Assembly: GCA_018335755.1 (NCBI GenBank)
Contig: JAGXRK010000001.1
Span: forward strand, 389,073 to 453,072
DNA length: 64,000 bases
Reading direction: 5' to 3'
Origin: Ignavibacterium sp.
GTDB taxonomy: Bacteria > Bacteroidota > Ignavibacteria > Ignavibacteriales > Ignavibacteriaceae
Positions 7,472 to 15,078 of the stretch are shown one piece after another. The first letter of the stretch is position 1. Each line of letters begins with the position of its first letter. The notes under the pieces are model-generated. The model was not told where the DNA came from, searched no databases, and saw only the letters and a list, made by a program, of their open reading frames with translations. The position numbers were made by a program, and so were the translations under genes.

Positions 7472-8563
7472 ATGAAATCTTATTTCTTATCATTCATGAT
7501 CAGCTTTATATTTGTAAGTTATGAAACCTTTGCACAATTAAATCTTAATGTCTCCTATGAAGGATATTATGATGATAACATCTTCAATAACTTTGAGCAG
7601 ACAGATGATTTTATAAACAGCTTCTCTCTTTCCTCAGCATTCAATATAGAAAGTGAGTTTAATAATGTACAGATATACTACGAAGGAAACTTAAGCTCTT
7701 TTCGGGCAAATCAATACAAAAATTTTAACTCTCACCGATTTGGCCTGGTTGAAACACATCTTTTTTCAATCGATGATAATCCTCTTAATGTTGGAGTCAA
7801 CTATTCTTTACGCAATAACAAAGACGAATTCAAGATTTATGATTTTAATCAGCTTTCAGCATATGTTAATTACAGACACAATATAATTGAAGATAACTAT
7901 TTACTAGCCGGCTATATATTTAATAGAAATAACTTTAAGAACTTTTCACTCTTTTCCCATTATGAACATAAAGGTTTTGTTCGATGGATATCCAATCTTG
8001 CAGAAAAAACTTCCCTGATTGCAAGCACAGAATTAGATTATAAAGATTATCTGCAAAATTATAATGTAAGCAATTACGCAAATGACGCATCGCTTTTAAG
8101 ATTTGGATTGAGTATTGCTCAGATTATCGGTGAGAACACAAGGATAAGCATTTATTCTGAATATAGAAAAAGCCTGACAGACAAAAGCAGGTATATGTTC
8201 AGCGATGAATTTATTTTTTATGAAGAAGAAATATTTAACGATATCTATGCAAGTGACGGATTTATAATAGGCGGAGCTCTAAATCAATATATTATAGATG
8301 AAATTCTCGTTTCAGCTGAAGTAAGATTTTTAAAGAGAGAATTTAAATCCCTGCCTATCGCTGATGAGGATGGATATTCATTAAATGATTTATGTGATGA
8401 CAAACAATTTGCTGTCGGGGTTACTGCAGAATTTGATTTGAGCTTTATAATAAATGGTATATCAATTGAGACGAGCTGGAATTATATAAAAAACAATTCT
8501 AATGATTATTTCTACGATTTTACCAATAACCTTATCTCAGCATCATTGGCTTTTGGCTTTTAA
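7472..8563 (+). CDS. Predicted outer-membrane beta-barrel protein
   Basis: A 363-residue protein with a signal peptide ending near TFAQ. The mature chain is a run of alternating amphipathic strands rich in Tyr, Phe and Asn (for example NVQIYYEGNLSSFR, FIIGGALNQYII) and ends in Phe (SLAFGF), the usual C-terminal signature of barrels inserted by the BAM complex. I cannot assign a family or substrate. It starts 21 bp after the Gly-rich secreted protein and probably shares its sigma-54-like promoter, so it may export, anchor or partner that small protein. It is convergent with the response-regulator gene, with 7 bp between the stops. Confidence 0.65.
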   Translation: MKSYFLSFMISFIFVSYETFAQLNLNVSYEGYYDDNIFNNFEQTDDFINSFSLSSAFNIESEFNNVQIYYEGNLSSFRANQYKNFNSHRFGLVETHLFSIDDNPLNVGVNYSLRNNKDEFKIYDFNQLSAYVNYRHNIIEDNYLLAGYIFNRNNFKNFSLFSHYEHKGFVRWISNLAEKTSLIASTELDYKDYLQNYNVSNYANDASLLRFGLSIAQIIGENTRISIYSEYRKSLTDKSRYMFSDEFIFYEEEIFNDIYASDGFIIGGALNQYIIDEILVSAEVRFLKREFKSLPIADEDGYSLNDLCDDKQFAVGVTAEFDLSFIINGISIETSWNYIKNNSNDYFYDFTNNLISASLAFGF

Positions 8564-8570
8564 TGTAAGC

Positions 8571-9935
8571 TTACTTCTTTATTCCATACTTCTGAATTTT
8601 ATAACGTATGTTTCTTTCGGTAAGTCCAAGTAGTTTAGCTGCAACTGTCTGATTACCACCCGATTGGCTTAACGCATCATATATAAGTCTCTTTTCAAGT
8701 GCTTCTACCTGCTCATTTAATGTTCCGGAACCGGTCTGTTTAATCAGAATTTCTTTCTTAAAACCTTTAATACTGTCAGGAATATCATTAAGAGATATAA
8801 TTTTATCACGGCAAAGAACTACTGCACGCTCAATAATATTTTCAAGTTCTCTTACATTACCGGGATAATTGTATTTCATTAATAGATCAACTACTTCTTT
8901 TGAGATTTCAATTTTACCTTTATGGTTTTCGTTCGCAAAATAAATTATGAAATGCTCGATCATCGGAAGAATATCTTCTCGTCTTTCACGCAGAGGGGGA
9001 ATATTTATAGATACAATGTTTAATCTGTAAAATAAATCCTCACGGAAGGATCCATCTTTTATTTTGGACTCAAGGTTCTGATGCGTTGCTGTTATTATTC
9101 GAACATCAATATCAATACTTTCTGTTGAGCCCAATCTTTCTATTTTTTGTTCCTGTAAAACTCTTAGCAGTTTAACCTGTATATTCAATGGAACATCACC
9201 AATTTCATCTAAAAATACTGTTCCTTTGTCTGCTAATTCAAATCTGCCTTTTTTTAATTTTTCGGCACCGGTAAATGCACCCTTCTCATGCCCGAATAAT
9301 TCACTTTCGAGTAAAGTTTCAGGAAGCGCAGGAATATTCACTGCAATGAACGGCTTATCCATTCTTGAACTTGCAAAATGAATAGCTTTTGCGAGAACTT
9401 CTTTTCCTGTTCCGCTCTCACCTGTAATTAATATAGTAGCTTTGCTTTCAGCTGCCCTTGAAGCTACGCTAAGTACTTCATCCATCTTCGGTGAGTTTGA
9501 AATAAATGAGTCGAATTTAAACTTTTCCTGAAGCTGTGAGCGTAGTATTTGTATTTCTGATTTTAGATTTTTTGTTTCAATAATTTTTTCCATCAGAAGA
9601 TCAAGTTCATCAAGATCAACCGGTTTTGAGATGTAATCATAAGCACCGAGACGCATTGCTATAACAGCATTTTCGACTGTTCCGTATGCGGTAAGAATAA
9701 CAAAGCTAATTTCCGGGTTCATTTTTTTTACTTCTTCCAAAACCTCTATTCCGGTTTTATCAGGCATTTTATAATCTGAAAGGACTATATCTATTAGATT
9801 ATTTTTTGTCACATCAACTCCTTCATTGCCTGAAGATGCTGAATAAACCTTGAAACCCTTTTTATGAAGATAACCGCTAAGAATATTTCTCTGGGTTTCT
9901 TCGTCGTCTATAATAAGAATTGAATACTCTTTCAT
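8571..9935 (-). CDS. NtrC-family sigma-54 response regulator
   Basis: A 454-residue transcription activator: receiver domain with Asp54, Thr82 and Lys104; AAA+ domain with Walker A GESGTGKE (172-179), intact GAFTGA sigma-54 contact loop (219-224) and Walker B FLDEIGD; and a C-terminal Fis-type helix-turn-helix (GGNQTVAAKLLGLTERNIRYKI). It should activate sigma-54 promoters when phosphorylated by the kinase encoded just upstream, whose stop codon region it overlaps by 4 bp. The two flanking genes at 7082 and 12163 have sigma-54-like promoters with matching upstream dyads and are its likely targets. The rpoN gene is also in this window. Confidence 0.93.
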   Translation of the reverse strand: MKEYSILIIDDEETQRNILSGYLHKKGFKVYSASSGNEGVDVTKNNLIDIVLSDYKMPDKTGIEVLEEVKKMNPEISFVILTAYGTVENAVIAMRLGAYDYISKPVDLDELDLLMEKIIETKNLKSEIQILRSQLQEKFKFDSFISNSPKMDEVLSVASRAAESKATILITGESGTGKEVLAKAIHFASSRMDKPFIAVNIPALPETLLESELFGHEKGAFTGAEKLKKGRFELADKGTVFLDEIGDVPLNIQVKLLRVLQEQKIERLGSTESIDIDVRIITATHQNLESKIKDGSFREDLFYRLNIVSINIPPLRERREDILPMIEHFIIYFANENHKGKIEISKEVVDLLMKYNYPGNVRELENIIERAVVLCRDKIISLNDIPDSIKGFKKEILIKQTGSGTLNEQVEALEKRLIYDALSQSGGNQTVAAKLLGLTERNIRYKIQKYGIKK

Positions 9936-11947
9936 TTTTCAGCTAAAATTATTTTAAATGTTGTTCCTTTATTTAATGTGCTTGACATATAAATCGAACC
10001 GTTATGCTGTGCAATAATATTTTGAGCAATGCTTAATCCGAGTCCGTTTCCATTTGATCTTGTAGTAAAATAAAGATCAAAAATTCTCTTCTGAATTTCA
10101 GGAGGAATTCCAGGACCATTATCTTTAATTTCAACAAAAAATCTTTTGTCTTCAACTTTGTAATTTATCCTGACTTCACCTTGTTCCGAAACTGCATCAA
10201 ATGCATTTTGAATGATATTAATTAAAGCCTGTTTAATAAGGTCAGGATCAAATCTGAAATAATCACCGTTAACATTCTGTATGACGAAATTAATCTGTTT
10301 TTGTTTTGCATATTCTGCAAAAAGATATTTTATCTCATCAAAATATTTTCTCAGATCTACATCTGCCGTCTTAATATCAAGCGGTTTGGCATAATTAAGA
10401 AACTGAGTTATTATTTTATTTATCCTGTTAACCTCACTTCTTAAAAGCCCGGTAATCACTTCATATTCCTTCTGGTGTTCCGGGACTTTAAATTCTTTAT
10501 TTAATCTTTGTGCAATCATACCAATTGCATTTATAGGATTCCGGATTTCGTGAGCAACACCGGAAGCAAGTTCACCCATTGCTGTTAGTTTTTCATTTTT
10601 AGCGGCTTCTTTTTCAAGCTGTTTTATTTCTGTCAGATCTTTAATAACTATTACAAAATTTTCCGGTTCGTTATTGTTGTCATAAATAATAGAATTTCCG
10701 ATTAATAAATACCTGATAGAATTATCAAGAAGAACTTGTCTTTCGAAGTAATTTCGGAGCTCAAAATCTTTGTCGGTCAATTGTAAAATATTGCTGCTGA
10801 ACTCAAGTATATTTTCACCGATTGCGTCGTTAATTTCTTTACTAAATAATTGATTTAAAGCCCGGTTAAACAAAGTTATGTTTTTCTTTTTATCCAGAAC
10901 AATAACTGCTTCATCCATATTTTCCAGAACAGATGAAGTGAGTGTTTTAAACTTTTCGTATTCCTCAGATACTGTCTGAAGATTCTGAGTCGTAAAAATT
11001 ATACTAAGAACTATTATCGAAATAGCAGCAAGAATTAAAGAGATTATAATTAACCTTCTGATCATTCTGCTTTCAACATTACGGACATCTTCAAGTGAAA
11101 TACCTATTCTATATATGCCTACAATCTCTCCATCAAACACAAATTGCTTTGCAACTTCATAAACTTCCTCTGATGCAAAATCAGTAACCCTTGAAAAAGT
11201 TGAATCAGTGCTAAGAGCATTCATAAGGAACCCGGATCCGGGTATAGCCTCAATTGTATCAATCTTTTCACTTGCTGCAATTATTCCGAGGGTATCCTGC
11301 AAAACTATATATTCAATTCCATGATGCTTTGTCATTTCCTGAAGTATTTTCCCGATACCGATTCTTTTTCTGAATTCAAGAAATTCTTCCGCATCTATGT
11401 TTATAACAATTGCACCTCTGTTATTTGATCTTGCAACTGCTACAGCAAATCTTTCCCCTTCAATAAATTCGGCATGCTTTAACCCTATCACAAGTTCATC
11501 AGTCTCTCCGGTAAGGATAGGAGCCAGTCTATCCGTTCTGTTAATATTTTCCTCACCATATTCATGTTCCGGTTCCGGTACTCTGTTAGTTAATATACGA
11601 TTACCATTTCGATCAAAAATGTTAATTCTGAAAAGATTATTGTTCTCTCCTATGCGAATTAGTTCTCCTTCATTGATTTTATTCGCATCATCAAGTCTTC
11701 TTATCAGTCTGGCATTATTAAGAAGTCGTTCAGTAATGATATCTTCTATCTCAAAACTTGCATTAAGTGTATTATCACTGCTTTGAATAATTGATTCGAT
11801 AAGTGTAGAAGAATGTTCGTAAAGAAGTTGAAAAATATCCCGCTTACTCTGATTAAGCTCAATATAAGCTGAAGTAAACATAACAACAGCTATCAATACT
11901 GATATCAGGATAACTGCTTTAGGATTCAATTTAAACTTAATCTTCAT
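9932..11947 (-). CDS. Membrane sensor histidine kinase with periplasmic and PAS domains
   Basis: A 671-residue kinase: membrane segment at about 10-27, a roughly 270-residue extracytoplasmic sensing region (Cache-like by size and position), a second membrane segment (ISLILAAISIIVLSIIF), a PAS domain (DEAVIVLDKKKNITLFN), HisKA with His466 in HEIRNP, and a HATPase domain (DNGPGIPPEI, GNGLGLSIAQ). It is translationally coupled (ATGA overlap) to the NtrC-type regulator downstream, so the two form one two-component system. I chose ATG 11947; a TTG at 11953 adds two residues. No clear ribosome-binding site is visible. The stimulus is unknown. Confidence 0.9.
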   Translation of the reverse strand: MKIKFKLNPKAVILISVLIAVVMFTSAYIELNQSKRDIFQLLYEHSSTLIESIIQSSDNTLNASFEIEDIITERLLNNARLIRRLDDANKINEGELIRIGENNNLFRINIFDRNGNRILTNRVPEPEHEYGEENINRTDRLAPILTGETDELVIGLKHAEFIEGERFAVAVARSNNRGAIVINIDAEEFLEFRKRIGIGKILQEMTKHHGIEYIVLQDTLGIIAASEKIDTIEAIPGSGFLMNALSTDSTFSRVTDFASEEVYEVAKQFVFDGEIVGIYRIGISLEDVRNVESRMIRRLIIISLILAAISIIVLSIIFTTQNLQTVSEEYEKFKTLTSSVLENMDEAVIVLDKKKNITLFNRALNQLFSKEINDAIGENILEFSSNILQLTDKDFELRNYFERQVLLDNSIRYLLIGNSIIYDNNNEPENFVIVIKDLTEIKQLEKEAAKNEKLTAMGELASGVAHEIRNPINAIGMIAQRLNKEFKVPEHQKEYEVITGLLRSEVNRINKIITQFLNYAKPLDIKTADVDLRKYFDEIKYLFAEYAKQKQINFVIQNVNGDYFRFDPDLIKQALINIIQNAFDAVSEQGEVRINYKVEDKRFFVEIKDNGPGIPPEIQKRIFDLYFTTRSNGNGLGLSIAQNIIAQHNGSIYMSSTLNKGTTFKIILAEK

Positions 11948-12011
11948 ATACAAACTTAGATTAAAATTTATACTATATAAATAGCAGGGTTAATTGCAGT
12001 GATTAGTATCT

Positions 12012-12047
12012 CGTCAATCAAGTCGATGTAGTTCGCCAATTCAGTCG
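12012..12047 (+). promoter_or_regulatory. Tandem activator sites (CGnC-N6-GTCG) upstream of 12163
   Basis: Two dyads: CGTC-aatcaa-GTCG (12012-12025) and CGCC-aattca-GTCG (12034-12047), centres 22 bp apart and 60 and 82 bp upstream of the -24 GG at 12100. The second also lies inside a perfect 7-bp inverted repeat TAGTTCG/CGAACTA (12029-12035 and 12046-12052). Sequence and spacing match the pair at 6961-6995. Confidence 0.6.
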
Positions 12048-12097
12048 AACTATTTATAAAAACCTTTAATTACAAGTCATTCTGACATTTTATTTAA

Positions 12098-12114
12098 GTG
12101 GCACGGTGGTTGGA
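12098..12114 (+). promoter_or_regulatory. Sigma-54-like promoter for gene 12163
   Basis: GTGGCACG-gtgg-TTGGA: a perfect -24 element (TGGCAC, 12099-12104) and a -12 element TTGG (12110-12113) with the required 12-bp spacing. Only the last base of TTGC differs. The predicted start near 12125 leaves a leader of about 37 nt to ATG 12163, which has AAGGAGAAA just upstream. Confidence 0.75.
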
Positions 12115-12162
12115 TAAATCAATACCAAACAGAAATAACTTAAAACAAAAAGGAGAAACAAA

Positions 12163-12675
12163 ATGAAAACCAGAAATTTGTTAAGCTTACTTGCAATAAT
12201 AATAGCAGTGGCTTTCGTATCATCCGATCTTTTAGCTCAGAGTGGTTCAACTAATCAGAACAAAACCAAGAATGAAGTTAAGACCCAGACTAAAGATCAA
12301 AATCAATTTCAGGGAGAAACTCAAAACCAGGTTAAGAACCAGAACAGACTAAAAACCGGTGAAATTATTCATGGCAAAAATTTCATTGATAATAATGGTG
12401 ATGGATTTAATGATAATGCACCCGATGTTGATGGTGACGGAATTCCAAATGGTCAGGACCCGGATTATATAAAACCACAGGATGGAAGCGGTTTAAAGAA
12501 AATGAACGGCAAAGCTAAACAAAGTAAGTTTGGTGGAAATAAATACGGCCCCGGTGATGGAACTGGAAACAGCGGTGTAGGTCCACAAGATGGAAGCGGT
12601 TATGGACCAGGGGGATCAACAGGAGGTAGCGGAACAGGCAATGGCTCTGGAACTAAAAGAGGTGGCAGGAAATAA
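12163..12675 (+). CDS. Secreted Gln/Gly-rich protein with thrombospondin type-3-like repeat
   Basis: A 170-residue protein. The signal peptide ends near LLAQS. Then come a Gln/Asn/Lys-rich region of about 40 residues, an Asp-rich segment (NFIDNNGDGFND, PDVDGDGIPNGQDPD) of the thrombospondin type-3 calcium-binding type, and a Gly-rich tail with two PQDGSG units. It is a diverged relative of the secreted protein at 7082, on the other side of the two-component genes. AAGGAG precedes ATG 12163. It has its own sigma-54-like promoter and terminator, so it is a single-gene unit. The composition suggests an extracellular matrix or surface protein made on demand, which is inference. Confidence 0.75.
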   Translation: MKTRNLLSLLAIIIAVAFVSSDLLAQSGSTNQNKTKNEVKTQTKDQNQFQGETQNQVKNQNRLKTGEIIHGKNFIDNNGDGFNDNAPDVDGDGIPNGQDPDYIKPQDGSGLKKMNGKAKQSKFGGNKYGPGDGTGNSGVGPQDGSGYGPGGSTGGSGTGNGSGTKRGGRK

Positions 12676-12686
12676 TCAAACAATAC

Positions 12687-12716
12687 AAGACGGCGAGTGA
12701 TCGCCGTCTTTTTTAA
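12687..12716 (+). terminator. Rho-independent terminator after 12163 gene
   Basis: AAGACGGCG (12687-12695) pairs with CGCCGTCTT (12702-12710), closing on a small loop, and is followed by TTTT. It is a strong GC stem with a U tract, 12 bp after the stop. Confidence 0.9.
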
Positions 12717-12746
12717 TTAATATAATCTTTCACAAAGAGGTGTAAA

Positions 12747-13361
12747 ATGAAATCAAATAGAATTGTTATTCTATTTTCTGTGATTCTTTTTTTGATTTTT
12801 AATATTGCGTGCAGTAATGAGAATCCTGTTTCGACTGATGATTCAACAATGCTTTCAAAATATGGTAATGGAGGAAACGGAGGAGGAAGCGGTTCAACAT
12901 TCGATCTTTCCCAGGAAGAAATGGACGGGTTGATCCATATGCGTTTAGAGGAAAAATTGGCGAGGGATGTATACACAACATTTGGCAATCTTTATAACTA
13001 CAAGGTCTTTTTGAATATTAAAGAAAGCGAGCAAAAGCACATGGATGCGATTCTAAGATTGCTCGTAAAATACAATATTGAAGATCCTGTCACGTCTGAT
13101 GAAGTCGGAGTATTTCCTCCCGGACCGTTCCAGATTTTATATGATGACTATATAGTTCAGGGTTCAGTGTCCTTGTTAGAAGCTTTACAGGTCGGTGTTG
13201 ATATTGAGGAACTCGATATAGCAGATCTTCAATATCAGATAAATGAAGTAGTAGATAATCCAGATATTCTCAGGGTTTATTCACGTCTTCTGACAGGTTC
13301 TGAAAATCATCTTGCAGCTTTTAACAGATGCATAGCAAATCTGCCAGACACGGATAGATAA
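12747..13361 (+). CDS. DUF2202 ferritin-like lipoprotein
   Basis: A 204-residue protein with a lipoprotein signal (Cys22 in IACSN) and a Gly-rich linker (GNGGNGGGSGS) before a DUF2202-type four-helix domain. The ferritin-like metal motifs are visible: EEKLARDVY, ESEQKHMDAI and SENHLAAF carry the Glu and His residues expected for a di-iron site. Family members are poorly characterised; a metal-binding or redox role is expected from the fold, not shown. AGAGGTG precedes ATG 12747. It stands alone between two terminators, ahead of the cytochrome genes. Confidence 0.85.
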   Translation: MKSNRIVILFSVILFLIFNIACSNENPVSTDDSTMLSKYGNGGNGGGSGSTFDLSQEEMDGLIHMRLEEKLARDVYTTFGNLYNYKVFLNIKESEQKHMDAILRLLVKYNIEDPVTSDEVGVFPPGPFQILYDDYIVQGSVSLLEALQVGVDIEELDIADLQYQINEVVDNPDILRVYSRLLTGSENHLAAFNRCIANLPDTDR

Positions 13362-13390
13362 TATTTTGATTCGATGATTAACGATGATGA

Positions 13391-13425
13391 GCGGAAAGCT
13401 GAAAACTTTCCGTTCATTTTATTAT
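13391..13425 (+). terminator. Rho-independent terminator after DUF2202 gene
   Basis: CGGAAAG (13392-13398) pairs with CTTTCCG (13406-13412) around a 7-nt loop, followed by a T-rich stretch. Confidence 0.8.
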
Positions 13426-13520
13426 TTTATAGTGGTTCTTTTACAGTTTAATATTGTTATTACTTAGCTCAGGGGAATTCGATTGATTAGTTACTCTTCA
13501 ATATTTCTATATTCGTTAAA

Positions 13521-13539
13521 CTGCTGCAATTATCAGCAG
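13521..13539. promoter_or_regulatory. Inverted repeat upstream of multiheme cytochrome
   Basis: CTGCTG (13521-13526) and CAGCAG (13534-13539) form a 6-bp dyad with a 7-nt centre, 72 bp before the cytochrome start. It could be an operator or a leader hairpin. The evidence is only the symmetry. Confidence 0.3.
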
Positions 13540-13610
13540 ACACAAAATTTTCTACCTAATTTTAATTTTACTAAACCTCTATTATTAATCCTACATATAC
13601 GGAGGTGTTT

Positions 13611-14963
13611 ATGAAAATCGTTTACACAATCATCTTTTCACTTATATTTTTCTTCACATCAATTGCCCAGGTTAAAGCAGGCGCAGAAGCATTAGGCACA
13701 CGGAAGTACGATGATTATAAAACCCCGCAGTTCTGCGGAACTTCCTGTCATGTCGATTTCTATCGTCAGTGGCAGCAGTCGATGATGTCGCAGGCATACA
13801 CTCATCACTGGGATGAGATTGAATACTTTAAACTCGCCGTACCGCATGCTGAAAAAGATCCTGTGGTTGCAGAAGTAAAAGCCGGATGTAATGGATGCCA
13901 TGCACCAATTGCTTTTCTTGCCGGCGATGTTCCGCCCCCTTTACCGGAAATGAATTCACGTGCAAATGAATCAGTATCCTGCGATCTATGCCATACTGTA
14001 TCGGGATTTGAAGGTGAAATTCCATATAACTTCAACTGGATATCAGAACCTGCTGATGGTAAAACAAAATATGGTCCCAGAGGAACAGGCAATTCACCTG
14101 AACATAAAATTATTAAGTCAGATTTTCTCAGTACAGCAGAATTCTGCGGAACCTGTCATAATGAAATGTCGCCATATAATGTATGGGTTAAATCAACTCA
14201 TTTGGAGTGGAAGGAAGGTCCTTATTCGAAAGAAGGAGTGAAATGTCAGAACTGCCATATGACTCAGGCTGAAGGCTACACTGCTTCAATGGGGAAAAAG
14301 TATCCGGATGCATGGCAGCATCTATTCCACGGTGCACACGATCCCGGCAAAGTTAAAGGCACTATTGAACTCAGAATTCATCCCGATATAAAAGAAGCTG
14401 AGCCGGGTGAAGTTGTAAAGTTTACAATTGCTTTGTTCAATCAGAAAACAGGACACAAATTTCCAACCGGTTCTGTTGAAGACAGAATTGTATGGATGCA
14501 TGTTGAAGCTGTGGATGCAAAAGGAAATATATTTCACTTACCGGTCGATAGAAAAGGATTTGAAGGCGAGGAATTTACTATCAGCGCAGATGTTCTTGCT
14601 TACCAGGATATGGGTATTGCACTCGATGATCCTGATTTCAAAGGAGTACAGAGAGATGGAATACCGGTAGGCAACAGAATTTTTCGAATGCCGTACTTCG
14701 ATCCGCAGGGCAGAATGACCATTCAGCAGTGGAATACAAAATCACTTGGTGTTGATTACAGGATAGGTCCAAGAGAAACTAAACTTGAAACCTGTACTTT
14801 TACTCTGCCCTATAATGTTGCACCGGGAGAATTAAAAGTAACAGCAGTATTGAACTTCCAGAAATTGGTTAAACCCGTTGCCGATTTTCTTGAAGTTCCT
14901 GAAGAAGAAGCGGAAATAATAAAAGTTAATGAGCACTCAACTTATGTAACAGTGCTGCCGTAA
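13611..14963 (+). CDS. Periplasmic multiheme cytochrome c (c554-like)
   Basis: A 450-residue exported protein with four CxxCH heme motifs (Cys93/96, Cys124/127, Cys179/182, Cys212/215) and one wider motif CGTSCH (Cys42/Cys46-His47) near the N-terminus. The heme half resembles the cytochrome c554 family; residues from about 240 on are a heme-free, beta-rich domain (HPDIKEAEPGEVVKFTIALFN) with TGHKFPTG. It should be a periplasmic electron carrier. I chose ATG 13611 because GGAGG (13601-13605) lies 5 bp before it. The monoheme cytochrome-barrel gene follows after 115 bp, so the two may form an electron path across the outer membrane; this is inference. Confidence 0.85.
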   Translation: MKIVYTIIFSLIFFFTSIAQVKAGAEALGTRKYDDYKTPQFCGTSCHVDFYRQWQQSMMSQAYTHHWDEIEYFKLAVPHAEKDPVVAEVKAGCNGCHAPIAFLAGDVPPPLPEMNSRANESVSCDLCHTVSGFEGEIPYNFNWISEPADGKTKYGPRGTGNSPEHKIIKSDFLSTAEFCGTCHNEMSPYNVWVKSTHLEWKEGPYSKEGVKCQNCHMTQAEGYTASMGKKYPDAWQHLFHGAHDPGKVKGTIELRIHPDIKEAEPGEVVKFTIALFNQKTGHKFPTGSVEDRIVWMHVEAVDAKGNIFHLPVDRKGFEGEEFTISADVLAYQDMGIALDDPDFKGVQRDGIPVGNRIFRMPYFDPQGRMTIQQWNTKSLGVDYRIGPRETKLETCTFTLPYNVAPGELKVTAVLNFQKLVKPVADFLEVPEEEAEIIKVNEHSTYVTVLP

Positions 14964-14988
14964 AAATAACTAAGTGCATCTAAGTGGT

Positions 14989-15036
14989 CTTAGTGTCTAA
15001 GTGGTGAAAAATTACCTCTACCACTGAGACACTTAG
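14989..15036. repeat. Imperfect inverted repeat between the two cytochrome genes
   Basis: A 17-base arm (14989-15005) matches the reverse complement of 15020-15036 at 15 of 17 positions around a 14-nt loop. Similar CTAAGTG-type words continue on both sides (14970-14988, 15037-15056). It looks like the short 'CTTAGTG/CACTAAG' intergenic repeats I know from many environmental bacterial genomes. It could also act as a hairpin between the two genes. Confidence 0.6.
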
Positions 15037-15078
15037 AACACAAAGTTTCACTAAGAATGAAATCAAAAGAGGTGTAAA

